A stretch of 64,000 nucleotides of DNA. Source: Hydractinia symbiolongicarpus. Taxonomy: Eukaryota; Cnidaria; Hydrozoa; Anthoathecata; Hydractiniidae. Position numbers and translations under genes: made by a program. Within the stretch, counting starts at the first letter, position 1; the number at the start of each line of letters is the position of its first letter. The DNA is taken from positions 29,055,501 through 29,119,500 of the forward strand of contig NC_079881.1 in NCBI RefSeq assembly GCF_029227915.1. The letters run 5' to 3'. Below are positions 35,901-50,340 of the stretch, in pieces. The notes under the pieces are model-generated. The model ran no database searches and was not told the DNA's origin. It saw nothing but the letters and a program-made list of their open reading frames with translations.

Positions 35901-38760
35901 GAGACAGCTTTATAAACTACATTTCATTGACATTCTAACGGTGTCAGTCCGTTTGAGTTACAACGGTTGGGTCAAATATTCGTACCAACCTGTATTTAGC
36001 GATATTTTTTTTGATATTACTAGGTTGCATCGCTTTTAACAATGAAACGATTGACTGTGGGACTTAATTGAACTAACTTTGGACTGTGACCTAATAAATG
36101 TGATAAATGAGAAAATTGGACTCCAAGAAAAAACATTCTTCTCAATTTGACGGGATTGCCGGAACTCAGCGATTACACCGGGCGCTGTGTTAGCGCTTCA
36201 TTTAAAAATGTAGATAAATAAGGCATTCTTTAGTGTAGGACCAATCTTAGCCGTTATTGCGCGCTGAAGAACTATCGACAGTTTCATAAACTACATTTCA
36301 TTGACTTTCTAACGGTGTCAGTCCGTTTGTGTTATAACGGTTGGGTCACATATTCGTACCAACATGTATTTAGCGATATTTTTCTGATATTACTAGATTG
36401 CATCGCTTTTAACAATGAAACGATTGACTGTGGGACTTAATTGAACTAACTTTGGACTGCAACCTGATAAATATTATAAATGAGACAATTGTACTCCAAG
36501 AAATAACATTCTTCTTAATTTGACGTGATTGCCGGAACTCAGCGATTATACTGGGCGCTGTGATAGCGCTTCATTTAAAAATTCAGAGAAATAAGTCATT
36601 CTTTACTGTACGACCAATCCTATTTGTTATCGCGCGCTGAAGAAATAGCGATTGTTTCAAAAACTACATTTTCTTGACTTTGTAGCGGTGTCAGTCCGTT
36701 TGAGTTACAACGGTTGGGTCACATATTCGTACCAACATGTATTTAGCGATATTTATCTGATATTACTAGGTTGCATCGCTTTTAACTATGAAACGATTGA
36801 CTGTGGGACTTAATTGAACTAACTTTGGATTGTCACCTGATAAATGTGATAAAGGAGACAATTGGACTCCAAGAAATAACATCCTTCTTAATTTGACATG
36901 ATTGCCGAAACTCAGCGATTACACTGGGCGCTGTGGTAGCGCTTCATGTAAGAATTAAGCTAAAAAAGTCATTTTTGTACTGTGGGACCAATCCTAGCCG
37001 TTAGCGCGCGCTGAAGGAATAGAGACAGCTTCATAAACTACATTTCATTGACATTCTAACGGTGTCAGTCCGTTTGAGTTACAACGGTTGGGTCAAATAT
37101 TCGTACCAAACTGTATTTAGCGATATTTTTTTTGATATTACTAGGTTGCATCGCTTTTAACAATGAAACGATTGACTGTGGGACTTAATTGAACTAACTT
37201 TGGACTGTGACCTAATAAATGTGATAAATGAGAAAATTGGACTCCAAGAAAAAACATTCTTCTCAATTTGACGGGATTGCCGGAACTCAGCGATTACACC
37301 GGGCGCTGTGTTAGCGCTTCATTTAAAAATGTAGATAAATAAGGCATTCTTTAGTGTAGGACCAATCTTAGCCGTTATCGCGCGCTGAAGAACTATCGAC
37401 AGTTTCATAAACTACATTTCATTGACTTTCTAACGGTGTCAGTCCGTTTGAGTTACAACGGTTGGGTCACATGTTCGTACCAACATGTATTTAGCGATAT
37501 TTTTTTATATTACTAGCTTGCATCGGTTTTAACAATGAAACGAATGACTGTGGGACTTAATTGAACTAACTTTGGACTGTTACCTGATAAATGTGATAAA
37601 TGAGACCATTGGACTCCAAGAAATAACATCCTTCTTAATTTGACATGATTGCCGAAACTCAGCGATTGCACTGGGCGCTGTGGTAGCGCTTCAATTAAAA
37701 ATTAAGATAAAAAAGTCATTCTTTACTGTGGGACAAATACTAGCCGTTATCGCGCGCTGAAGAAATATCGACAGTTTCAAAAACTACATTTCATTGACTT
37801 TCTAACGGTGTCAGTGCGTTTGAGTTACAACGGTTGGGTCACAAATTCGTACCAACATGTATTTAGCGATATTTTTTTTTGATATTACTAGGTTGCATCG
37901 CTTTTAACAATGAAACGAATTACAGTGGGATTTAATTGAAGTAACTTTGGACTGTGACCTGATAAATGTGATAAATGGGACAATTGGACTCCAAGAAATA
38001 ACATTCTTCTTAATTTGACGTGATTGCCGAAACTCAGCGATTGCACTGGGCGCTGTGGTAGCGCTTCAATTAAAAATTTAGATAAAAAAGTCATTCTTTA
38101 CTGTGGGACCAATCCTAGCCGTTATCGCGCGCTGAAGAAATATCGACAGTTTCAAAAACTACATTTCATTGATTTTCTAACGGTGTCAGTCCGTTTGAGT
38201 TACAACGGTTGGGTCACATATTCGTACCAACATGTATTTAGCGATATTTTTTTTGATATTACTAGGTTGCATCGCTTTTAACAATGAAACGAATTACAGT
38301 GGGATTTAATTGAACTAACTTTCTACTGTGACCTGATAAATGTGATAAATGGGACAATTGGACTCCAAGAAAAAACATTCTTCTCAATTTGACGGGATTG
38401 CCGGAACTCAGCGATTACACCGGGCGCTGTGTTAGCGCTTCATTTAAAAATGTAGATAAATAAGGCATTCTTTAGTGTAGGACCAATCTTAGCCGTTATC
38501 GCGCGCTGAAGAACTATCGACAGTTTCATAAACTACATTTTATTGACTTTCTAACGGTGTCAGTCCGTTTGAGTTACAACGGTTGGGTCACATGTTCGTA
38601 CCAACATGTATTTAGCGATATTTTTTTATATTACTAGCTTGCATCGGTTTTAACAATGAAACGAATGACTGTGGGACTTAATTGAACTAACTTTGGACTG
38701 TTACCTGATAAATGTGATAAATGAGACCATTGGACTCCAAGAAATAACATCCTTCTTAAT
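32950..38760 (+). repeat. Trimer/hexamer HOR block, 1,122/2,244 bp
   Basis: AAGGCATTCTTTAG recurs at 33975, 35097, 36220, 37341 and 38462, every 1,121-1,123 bp. Other markers recur every second trimer: TTTGTGTTAT at 34081 and 36326, and CACATGTTCG near 35,225 and 37,469. TAAATATTAT is at 33101, 34223 and 36468. The base unit is thus a trimer, and alternate trimers have diverged into a 6-mer. Confidence 0.88.
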
Positions 38761-41700
38761 TTGACATGATTGCCGAAACTCAGCGATTGCACTGGGCGCT
38801 GTGGTAGCGCTTCAATTAAAAATTAAGATAAAAAAGTCATTCTTTACTGTGGGACAAATACTAGCCGTTATCGCGCGCTGAAGAAATATCGACAGTTTCA
38901 AAAACTACATTTCATTGACTTTCTAACGGTGTCAGTGCGTTTGAGTTACAACGGTTGGGTCACAAATTCGTACCAACATGTATTTAGCGATATTTTTTTT
39001 TGATATTACTAGGTTGCATCGCTTTTAACAATGAAACGAATTACAGTGGGATTTAATTGAAGTAACTTTGGACTGTGACCTGATAAATGTGATAAATGGG
39101 ACAATTGGACACCAAGAAATAACATTCTTCTTAATTTGACGTGATTGCCGAAACTCAGCGATTGCACTGGGCGCTGTGGTAGCGCTTCAATTAAAAATTT
39201 AGATAAAAAAGTCATTCTTTACTGTGGGACCAATCCTAGCCGTTATCGCGCGCTGAAGAAATATCGACAGTTTCAAAAACTACATTTCATTGATTTTCTA
39301 ACGGTGTCAGTTCGTTTGAGTTACAACGGTTGGGTCACATATTCGTACCAACATGTATTTAGCGATATTTTTTTTGATATTACTAGGTTGCATCGCTTTT
39401 AACAATGAAACGAATTACAGTGGGATTTAATTGAACTAACTTTCTACTGTGACCTGATAAATGTGATAAATGGGACAATTGGACTCCAAGAAATAACATT
39501 CTTCTTAATTTGACGTGATTGCCGAAACTCAGCGATTGCACTGGGCGCTGTGGTAGCGCTTCAATTAAAAATTTAGATAAAAAAGTCATTCTTTACTGTG
39601 GGACCAATCCTAGCCGTTATCGCACGCTGAAGAAATATCGACAGTTTCAAAAACTACATTTCATTGATTTTCTAACGGTGTCAGTCCGTTTGAGTTACAA
39701 CGGTTGGGTCACATATTCGTACCAACATGTATTTAGCGATATTTTTCTTTGTATATTACTAGCTTGCATCGGTTTTAACAATGAAACGAATGACTGTGGG
39801 ACTTAATTGAACTAACTTTGGAATGTTACCTGATAAATGTGATAAATGAGACTATTGGACTCCAAGAAATAACATTCTTCTTAATTTGACGTGATTGCCG
39901 AAACTCAGCGATTGCACTGGGCGCTGTGGTAGCGCTTCAATTAAGAATTAAGATAAAAAAGACATTCTTTACTGTGGGACCAATCCTAGCCGTTATCGCG
40001 CGCTGAAGAAATATCGACAGTTTCAAAAACTACATTTTATTGACTTTCTAACGGTTTTAGTCCGTTTGAGTTACAACGGTTGGGTCACATATTCGTACCA
40101 ACATGTATTTAGCGATATTTTTTTTGATATTACTAGGTTGCATCGCTTTTAACAATGAAACGAATTACAGTGGGATTTAATTAAACTAACTTTCTACTGT
40201 GACCTGATAAATGTGATAAATGAGACAATTGGACTCCAAGAAATAACATTCTTCTTCATTTGACGTGATTGCCGAAACTCAGCGATTGCACTGGGCGCTG
40301 TGGTAGCGCTTCAATTAAAAATTTAGATAAAAAAGTCATTCTTTACTGTGGGACCAATCCTAGCCGTTATCGCACGCTGAAGAAATATCGACAGTTTCAA
40401 AAACTACATTTCATTGATTTTCTAACGGTGTCAGTCAATTTGAGTTACAACGGTTGGGTCACATATTCGTACCAACATGTATTTAGCGATATTTTTTTTT
40501 GTATATTACTAGCTTGCATCGGTTTTAACAATGAAACGAATGACTGTGGGACTTAATTGAACTAACTTTGGAATGTTACCTGATAAATGTGATAAATGAG
40601 ACTATTGGACTCCAAGAAATAACATTCTTCTTAATTTGACGTGATTGCCGAAACTCAGCGATTGCACTGGGCGCTGTGGTAGCGCTTTAATTAAGAATTA
40701 AGATAAAAAAGTCATTCTTTACTGTGGGACCAATCCTAGCCGTTATCGCGCGCTGAAGAAATATCGACAGTTTCAAAAACTACATTTCATTGACTTTCTA
40801 ACGGTTTTAGTCCGTTTGAGTTACAACGGTTGGGTCACATATTCGTACCAACATGTATTTAGCAATATTTTTTTTGATATTACTAGGTTGCATCGCTTTT
40901 AACAATGAAACGAATGACTGTGGGACTTAATTGAATTAACTTTGGAATGTTACCTGATAAATGTGATAAATGAGACTATTGGACTCCAAGAAATAACATT
41001 CTTCTTAATTTGACGTGATTGCCGAAACTCAGCGATTGCACTGGGCGCTGTGGTAGCGCTTCAATTAAGAATTAAGATAAAAAAGTCATTCTTTACTGTG
41101 GGACCAATCCTAGCCGTTATCGCGCGCTGAACAAATATCGACAGTTTCAAAAACTACATTTCATTGACTTTCTAACGGTTTTAGTCCGTTTGAGTTACAA
41201 CGGTTGGGTCACATATTCGTACCAACATGTATTTAGCGATATTTTTTTTGATATTACTAGGTTGCATCGCTTTTAACAATGAAACGAATTACAGTGGGAT
41301 TTAATTAAACTAACTTTCTACTGTGACCTGATAAATGTGATAAATGAGACAATTGGACTCCAAGAAATAACATTCTTCTTCATTTGACGTGATTGCCGAA
41401 ACTCAGCGATTGCACTGGGCGCTGTGGTAGCGCTTCAATTAAAAATTTAGATAAAAAAGTCATTCTTTACTGTGGGACCAATCCTAGCCGTTATCGCACG
41501 CTGAAGAAATATCGACAGTTTCAAAAACTACATTTCATTGATTTTCTAACGGTGTCAGTCCGTTTGAGTTACAACGGTTGGGTCACATATTCGTACCAAC
41601 ATGTATTTAGCGATATTTTTTTTTGTATATTACTAGCTTGCATCGGTTTTAACAATGAAACGAATGACTGTGGGACTTAATTGAACTAACTTTGGAATGT

Positions 41701-44700
41701 TACCTGATAAATGTGATAAATGAGACTATTGGACTCCAAGAAATAACATTCTTCTTAATTTGACGTGATTGCCGAAACTCAGCGATTGCACTGGGCGCTG
41801 TGGTAGCGCTTCAATTAAGAATTAAGATAAAAAAGTCATTCTTTACTGTGGGACCAATCCTAGCCGTTATCGCGCGCTGAAGAAATATCGACAGTTTCAA
41901 AAACTACATTTCATTGACTTTCTAACGGTTTTAGTCCGTTTGAGTTACAACGGTTGGGTCACATATTCGTACCAACATGTATTTAGCAATATTTTTTTTG
42001 ATATTACTAGGTTGCATCGCTTTTAACAATGAAACGAATGACTGTGGGACTTAATTGAATTAACTTTGGAATGTTACCTGATAAATGTGATAAATGAGAC
42101 TATTGGACTCCAAGAAATAACATTCTTCTTAATTTGACGTGATTGCCGAAACTCAGCGATTGCACTGGGCGCTGTGGTAGCGCTTCAATTAAGAATTAAG
42201 ATAAAAAAGTCATTCTTTACTGTGGGACCAATCCTAGCCGTTATCGCGCGCTGAAGAAATATCGACAGTTTCAAAAACTACATTTCATTGACTTTCTAAC
42301 GGTTTTAGTCCGTTTGAGTTACAACGGTTGGGTCACATATTCGTACCAACATGTATTTAGCGATATTTTTTTTGATATTACTAGGTTGCATCGCTTTTAA
42401 CAATGAAACGAATTACAGTGGGATTTAATTAAACTAACTTTCTACTGTGACCTGATAAATGTGATAAATGAGACAATTGGACTCCAAGAAATAACATTCT
42501 TCTTCATTTGACGTGATTGCCGAAACTCAGCGATTGCACTGGGCGCTGTGGTAGCGCTTCAATTAAAAATTTAGATAAAAAAGTCATTCTTTACTGTGGG
42601 ACCAATCCTAGCCGTTATCGCACGCTGAAGAAATATCGACAGTTTCAAAAACTACATTTCATTGATTTTCTAACGGTGTCAGTCCGTTTGAGTTACAACG
42701 GTTGGGTCACATATTCGTACCAACATGTATTTAGCGATATTTTTTTTTGTATATTACTAGCTTGCATCGGTTTTAACAATGAAACGAATGACTGTGGGAC
42801 TTAATTGAACTAACTTTGGAATGTTACCTGATAAATGTGATAAATGAGACTATTGGACTCCAAGAAATAACATTCTTCTTAATTTGACGTGATTGCCGAA
42901 ACTCAGCGATTGCACTGGGCGCTGTGGTAGCGCTTCAATTAAGAATTAAGATAAAAAAGTCATTCTTTACTGTGGGACCAATCCTAGCCGTTATCGCGCG
43001 CTGAAGAAATATCGACAGTTTCAAAAACTACATTTCATTGACTTTCTAACGGTTTTAGTCCGTTTGAGTTACAACGGTTGGGTCACATATTCGTACCAAC
43101 ATGTATTTAGCAATATTTTTTTTGATATTACTAGGTTGCATCGCTTTTAACAATGAAACGAATGACTGTGGGACTTAATTGAATTAACTTTGGAATGTTA
43201 CCTGATAAATGTGATAAATGAGACTATTGGACTCCAAGAAATAACATTCTTCTTAATTTGACGTGATTGCCGAAACTCAGCGATTGCACTGGGCGCTGTG
43301 GTAGCGCTTCAATTAAGAATTAAGATAAAAAAGTCATTCTTTACTGTGGGACCAATCCTAGCCGTTATCGCGCGCTGAAGAAATATCGACAGTTTCAAAA
43401 ACTACATTTCATTGACTTTCTAACGGTTTTAGTCCGTTTGAGTTACAACGGTTGGGTCACATATTCGTACCAACATGTATTTAGCGATATTTTTTTTGAT
43501 ATTACTAGGTTGCATCGCTTTTAACAATGAAACGAATTACAGTGGGATTTAATTAAACTAACTTTCTACTGTGACCTGATAAATGTGATAAATGAGACAA
43601 TTGGACTCCAAGAAATAACACTCTTCTTCATTTGACGTGATTGCCGAAACTCAGCGATTGCACACGGCGCTGTGGTAGCGCTTCAATTAAAAATTTAGAT
43701 AAAAAAGTCATTCTTTACTGTGGGACCAATCCTAGCCGTTATCGCACGCTGAAGAAATATCGACAGTTTCAAAAACTACATTTCATTGATTTTCTTACGG
43801 TGTCAGTCCGTTTGAGTTACAACGGTTGGGTCACATATTCGTACCAACATGTATTTAGCGATATTTTTTTTTGTATATTACTAGCTTGCATCGGTTTTAA
43901 CAATAAAACGAATGACTGTGGGACTTAATTGAACTAACTTTGGAATGTTACCTGATAAATGTGATAAATGAGACTATTGGACTCCAAGAAATAACATTCT
44001 TCTTAATTTGACGTGATTGCCGAAACTCAGCGATTGCACTGGGCGCTGTGGTAGCGCTTCAATTAAGAATTAAGATAAAAAAGTCATTCTTTACTGTGGG
44101 ACCAATCCTAGCCGTTATCGCGCGCTGAAGAAATATCGACAGTTTCAAAAACTACATTTCATTGACTTTCTAACGGTTTTAGTCCGTTTGAGTTACAACG
44201 GTTGGGTCACATATTCGTACCAACATGTATTTAGCGATATTTTTTTTGATATTACTAGGTTGCATCGCTTTTAACAATGAAACGAATTACAGTGGGATTT
44301 AATTAAACTAACTTTCTACTGTGACCTGATAAATGTGATAAATGAGACAATTGGACTCCAAGAAATAACATTCTTCTTCATTTGACGTGATTGCCGAAAC
44401 TCAGCGATTGCACTGGGCGCTGTGGTAGCGCTTCAATTAAAAATTTAGATAAAAAAGTCATTCTTTACTGTGGGACCAATCCTAGCCGTTATCGCACGCT
44501 GAAGAAATATCGACAGTTTCAAAAACTACATTTCATTGATTTTCTTACGGTGTCAGTCCGTTTGAGTTACAACGGTTGGGTCACATATTCGTACCAACAT
44601 GTATTTAGCGATATTTTTTTTTGTATATTACTAGCTTGCATCGGTTTTAACAATGAAACGAATGACTGTGGGACTTAATTGAACTAACTTTGGAATGTTA

Positions 44701-47700
44701 CCTGATAAATGTGATAAATGAGACTATTGGACTCCAAGAAATAACATTCTTCTTAATTTGACGTGATTGCCGAAACTCAGCGATTGCACTGGGCGCTGTG
44801 GTAGCGCTTCAATTAAGAATTAAGATAAAAAAGTCATTCTTTACTGTGGGACCAATCCTAGCTGTTATCGCGCGCTGAAGAAATATCGACAGTTTCAAAA
44901 ACTACATTTCATTGACTTTCTAACGGTTTTAGTTCGTTTGAGTTACAACGGTTGGGTGACATATTCGTACCAACATGTATTTAGCGATATTTTTTTTGAT
45001 ATTACTAGGTTGCATCGCTTTTAACAATGAAACGAATTACAGTGGGATTTAATTAAACTAACTTTCTACTGTGACCTGATAAATGTGATAAATGAGACAA
45101 TTGGACTCCAAGAAATAACATTCTTCTTCATTTGACGTGATTGCCGGAACTCAGCGATTACACTGGGCGCTGTGCTAGCGCTTCAATTAAAAATTAAGAT
45201 AAAAAAGTCATTCTTTACTGTGGGACCAATCCTAGACGTTATCGCGCGCTGAAGAAATATCGACAGTTTCAAAAACTACATTCCATTGATTTTCTAACGG
45301 TGTCAGTCCGTTTGAGTTACAACGGTTGGGTCACATATTCGTACCAACATGTATTTAGCGATATTTTTTTTGATATTACTAGGTTGCATCGCTTTTAACA
45401 ATGAAACGAATTACAGTGGGATTTAATTAAACTAACTTTCTACTGTGACCTGATAAATGTGATAAATGAAACAATTGGACTCCAAGAAATAACATTCTTC
45501 TTAATTTGACGTGATTGCCGGAACTCAGCGATTACACTGGGCGCTGTGCTAGCGCTTCATTTAAAAATGTAGATAAATAAGTCATTCTTTAGTGTGGGAC
45601 CAATCCTAGACGTTATCGCGCGCTGAAGAACTATCGACAGTTTCATAAACTACATTTCATTGACTTTCTAACGGTGTCAGTCCGTTTGAGTTACAACGGT
45701 TGGGTCACATGTTCGTACCAACATGTATTTAGCGATATTTTTTTATATTACTAGCTTGCATCGGTTTTAACAATGAAACGAATGACTGTGGGACTTAATT
45801 GAACTAACTTTGGACTGTTACCTGATAAATGTGATAAATGAGAACATTGGACTCCAAGAAATAACATCCTTCTTAATTTGACATGATTGCCGAAACTCCG
45901 CGATTGCACTGGGCGCTGTGGTAGCGCTTCAATTAAAAATTAAGATAAAAAAGTCATTATTTACTGTGGGACAAATACTAGTCGTTATCGCGCGCTGAAG
46001 AAATATCGACAGTTTCAAAAACTACATTTCATTGACTTTCTAACGGTGTCAGTGCGTTTGAGTTACAACGGTTGGGTCACAAATTCGTACCAACATGTAT
46101 TTAGCGATATTTTTTTTGATATTACTAGGTTGCATCGCTTTTAACAATGAAACGAATTACAGTGGGATTTAATTGAACTAACTTTGGACTGTGACCTGAT
46201 AAATGTGATAAATGGGACAATTGGACTCCAAGAAATAACATTCTTCTTAATTTGACGTGATTGCCGAAACTCAGCGATTGCACTGGGCGCTGTGGTAGCG
46301 CTTCAATTAAAAATTTAGATAAAAAAGTCATTCTTTACTGTGGGACCAATCCTAGCCGTTATCGCACGCTGAAGAAATATCGACAGTTTCAAAAAGTACA
46401 TTTCATTGATTTTCTAACGGTGTCAGTCCGTTTGAGTTACAACGGTTGGGTCACATATTCGTACCAACATGTATTTAGCGATATTTTTTTTTATATTACT
46501 AGCTTGCATCGGTTTTAACAATGAAACGAATGACTGTGGGACTTAATTGAACTAACTTTGGAATGTTACCTGATAAATGTGATAAATGAGACCATTGGAC
46601 TCCAAGAAATAACATTCTTCTTAATTTGACGTGATTGCCGAAACTCAGCGATTGCACTGGGCGCTGTGGTAGCGCTTCAATTAAGATGTAAGATAAAAAA
46701 AAGTCATTATTTACTGTGGGACAAATACTAGCCGTTATCGCGCGCTGAAGAAATATCGACAGTTTCAAAAACTACATTTCATTGACTTTCTAACGGTGTC
46801 AGTGCGTTTGAATTACAACGGTTGGGTCACAAATTCGTACCAACATGTATTAAGCGATATTTTTTTTGATATTACTAGGTTGCATCGCTTTTAACAATGA
46901 AACGAATTACAGTGGGATTTAATTGAACTAACTTTGGACTGTGACCTGATAAATGTGATAAATGGGACAATTGGACTCCAAGAAATAACATTCTTCCTAA
47001 TTTGACGTGATTGCCGAAACTCAGCGATTGCACTGGGCGCTGTGGTAGCGCTTCAATTAAAAATTTAGATAAAAAAGTCATTCTTTACTGTGGGACAAAT
47101 ACTAGCCGTTATCGCGCGCTGAAGAAATATCGACAGTTTCAAAAACTACATTTCATTGACTTTCTAACGGTGTCAGTGCGTTTGAATTACAATGGTTGGG
47201 TCACAAATTCGTACCAACATGTATTTAGCGATATTTTTTTTGATATTACTAGGTTGCATCGCTTTTAACAATGAAACGAATTACAGTGGGATTTAATTGA
47301 ACTAACTTTGGACTGTGACCTGATAAATGTGATAAATGGGACAATTGGACTCCAAGAAATAACATTCTTCTTAATTTGACGTGATTGCCGAAACTCAGCG
47401 ATTGCACTGGGCGCTGTGGTAGCGCTTCAATTAAAAATTTAGATAAAAAAGTCATTCTTTACTGTGGGACCAATCCTAGCCGTTATCGCACGCTGAAGAA
47501 ATATGGACAGTTTCAAAAACTACATTTCATTGATTTTCTAACGGTGTCAGTCCGTTTGAGTTACAACGGTTGGGTCACATATTCGTACCAACATGTATTT
47601 AGCGATATTTTTTTTGATATTACTAGGTTGCATCGCTTTTAACAATGAAACGAATTACAGTGAGATTTAATTGAACTAACTTTGCACTGTGACCTGATAA

Positions 47701-47900
47701 ATGTGATAAATGAGACCATTGGACTCCAAGAAATAACATTCTTCTTAATTTGACGTGATTGCCGAAACTCAGCGATTGCACTGGGCGCTGTGGTAGCGCT
47801 ACAATTAAGAATTAAGATAAAAAAGTCATTCTTTACTGTTGGACCAATCCTAGCCGTTATCGCGCGCTGAAGAAATATCGACTGTTTCAAAAACTACATT
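38760..47900 (+). repeat. Trimer/dimer HOR block of one monomer family
   Basis: Dominated by monomers with CGATTGCACTGGG, CTTCAATTAA, AATATCGACAG and, in many, GAATTACAGTGGGA. One monomer type starts equivalent segments at 39145, 39519, 40269, 41393, 42517, 43641, 44391, 46261, 47011 and 47385. Spacings are 374, 750, 1,124 (three times), 750, 1,870, 750 and 374 bp. The core (40.3-44.7 kb) is a clean 1,124-bp trimer. Short open frames of 68 and 95 codons repeat with the monomers and are not genes. Confidence 0.9.
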
Positions 47901-50340
47901 TCATTGACTTTGTAGCGATGTTACTCCGTTTGAGTTACAACGGTTGGGTCACATATTGGTAACAACATGTATTTAGCGATATTTATCTGATATTACTAGG
48001 TTGCATCGCTTTTAACTATGAAACGATTGACTGTGGGACTTAATTGAACTAACTTTGGACTGTCACCTGATAAATGTGATAAAGAAGACATTTGGACTCC
48101 AAGAAATAACATCCTTCTTAATTTGACATGATTGCCGAAACTCAGCGTTTACACTGGGCGCTGTGGTAGCGCTTCATTTAAGAATTAAGCTAAAAAAATT
48201 CATTTTTGTACTGTGGACCAATCCTAGCCGTTAGCGCGCGCTGAAGAAATAGAGACAGTTTTAAAACTACATCTTATTGACCTTGTAGCAGTGTCAGTCC
48301 GTTTGAGTTACAACGGTTGGGTCACATATTCGTACCAACATGTATTTAGCGATACTTATCTGATATTACTAGGTTGCATCGCTTTTAACAGTGAAACGAT
48401 TTACTGTGGGACTTAACTGAACTAACTTTGGACTGTGACCTGATAAATGTGATAAATGAGAAAATTGGACTCCAAGAAATAACTTTCTTCTTAATTTGAC
48501 ATGATTGCCGGTACTCAGCGATTACACTGGGCGGTGTGGTAGCGCTTCTTTTAAAATTTTAGATTAATGAGTCATTTTTTACTGTGGGACCAATCCTAGC
48601 TGTTAGCGCGCGCTGAAATAATAGAGACAGTTTCAAATATTACATTTCACTGACTTTCTAACGGTGTCAGTCCGTTTGAGTTTCAACAGTTGGGCCACAT
48701 ATTCGTACCAACATGTATTTAGCGCTTTTAACTGATATTACTAGGTTGCATCGTTTTTAACAGTGAAACGATTGACTGTGGGACTTAATTGAACTAACTT
48801 TGGAGTGCGACCTGATAAATGTAAAAAATGAAAAATAATTGGACTCCAACAAATAACATTCTTCTTAATTTGACGTGATTGCCGGACTCAGCGATTACAC
48901 TGGGCGCTGTGGTAGCGCTTCTTTTAAAAATTTAGATTAATAAGTCATTTTTTACTGGGGGACCAATCCTAGCCGTTATCGCGCGCTGAAGAAATAGAGA
49001 CAGCTTCAAAAACTACATTTCATTGACTTTCTAACGGTGTCAGTCCGTTTGAGTTACAACGGTTGGGTCAAATATTCGTACCAACCTGTATTTAGCGATA
49101 TTTTTTTTGATATTACTACGTTGCATCGCTTTTAACAATGAAACGATTGACTGTGGGACTTAATTGAACTAACTTTGGACTGTGACCTGATAAATGTGAT
49201 AAATGAGAAAATTGGACTCCAAGAAATAACATTCTTCTTAATTTGACATGATTGCCGGAACTCAGCGATTACACTGGGCGCTGTGGTAGCGCTTCTTTTA
49301 AAAATTTAGATTAATGACTCATTTCTTACTGTGGGACCAATCCTAGCCGTTAGCGCGCGCTGAAATAATAGAGACAGCTTCAAAAACTACATTTCATTGA
49401 CTTTCTAACGGTGTCAGTCCGTTTGAGTTACAACGGTTGGGTCAAATTATCGTACCAACCTGTATTTAGCGATATTTTTTTTGATATTACTAGGTTGCAT
49501 CGCTTTTAACAATGAAACGATTGACTGTGGGACTTAATTGAACTAACTTTGGACTGTGACCTGATAAATGTGATAAATGAGAAAATTGGACTCCAGGAAA
49601 TAACATTCTTCTTAATTTGACATGATTGCCGGAACTCAGCGATTACACTGGGCGCTGTGGTAGCGCTTCTTTTAAAAATTTAAATTAATGAGTCATTTCT
49701 TACTGTGGGACCAATCCTATCCGTTAGCGCGCGCTGAAGTAATAGAGACAGTTTCAAATATTACATTTCACTGACTTTCTAACGGTGTCAGTCCGTTTGA
49801 GTTTCAACAGTTGGGCCACATATTCGTACCAACATGTATTTAGAGATATTTAACTGATATTACTAGGTTGCATCGTTTTTAACAGTGAAACGATTGACTG
49901 TGGGACTTAATTGAACTAACTTTAAACTGCGACCTGATAAATGTAAAAAATGAAAAATAATTGAACTCCAACAAATAACATTCTTCTTAATTTGACGTGA
50001 TTGCCGGACTCAGCGATTACACTGGGCGCTGTGGTAGCGCTTCTTTTAAAAATTTAGATTAATAAGTCATTTTTTACTGGGGGACCAATCCTAGCCGTTA
50101 CCGCGCGCTGAAGAAATAGAGACAGCTTCAAAAACTACATTTCATTGACTTTCTAACGGTGTCAGTCCGTTTGAGTTACAACGGTTGGGTCAAATATTCG
50201 TACCAACCTGTATTTAGCGATATTTTTTTTGATATTACTAGGTTGCAACGCTTTTAACAATGAAACGAATTACAGTGGGATTTAATTGAACTAACTTTGG
50301 ACTGTGACGTGATAAATGTGATAAATGAGACAATTGGACT
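47900..50340 (+). repeat. Mixed monomers with local duplicates
   Basis: About six and a half monomers. Variants such as GGGTCAAAT...CCAACCTGTATTTAG recur near 49.07, 49.44 and 50.19 kb, suggesting small local duplications. No long HOR period is seen. Confidence 0.75.

Noticed and set aside
38024-47890. Repeated 85- and 95-codon plus-strand and 68-codon minus-strand open frames
   Set aside because: They recur because the satellite monomers recur, run across noncoding landmarks, vary in length with T-run changes, and exist on both strands of the same DNA. No recognisable protein is encoded.
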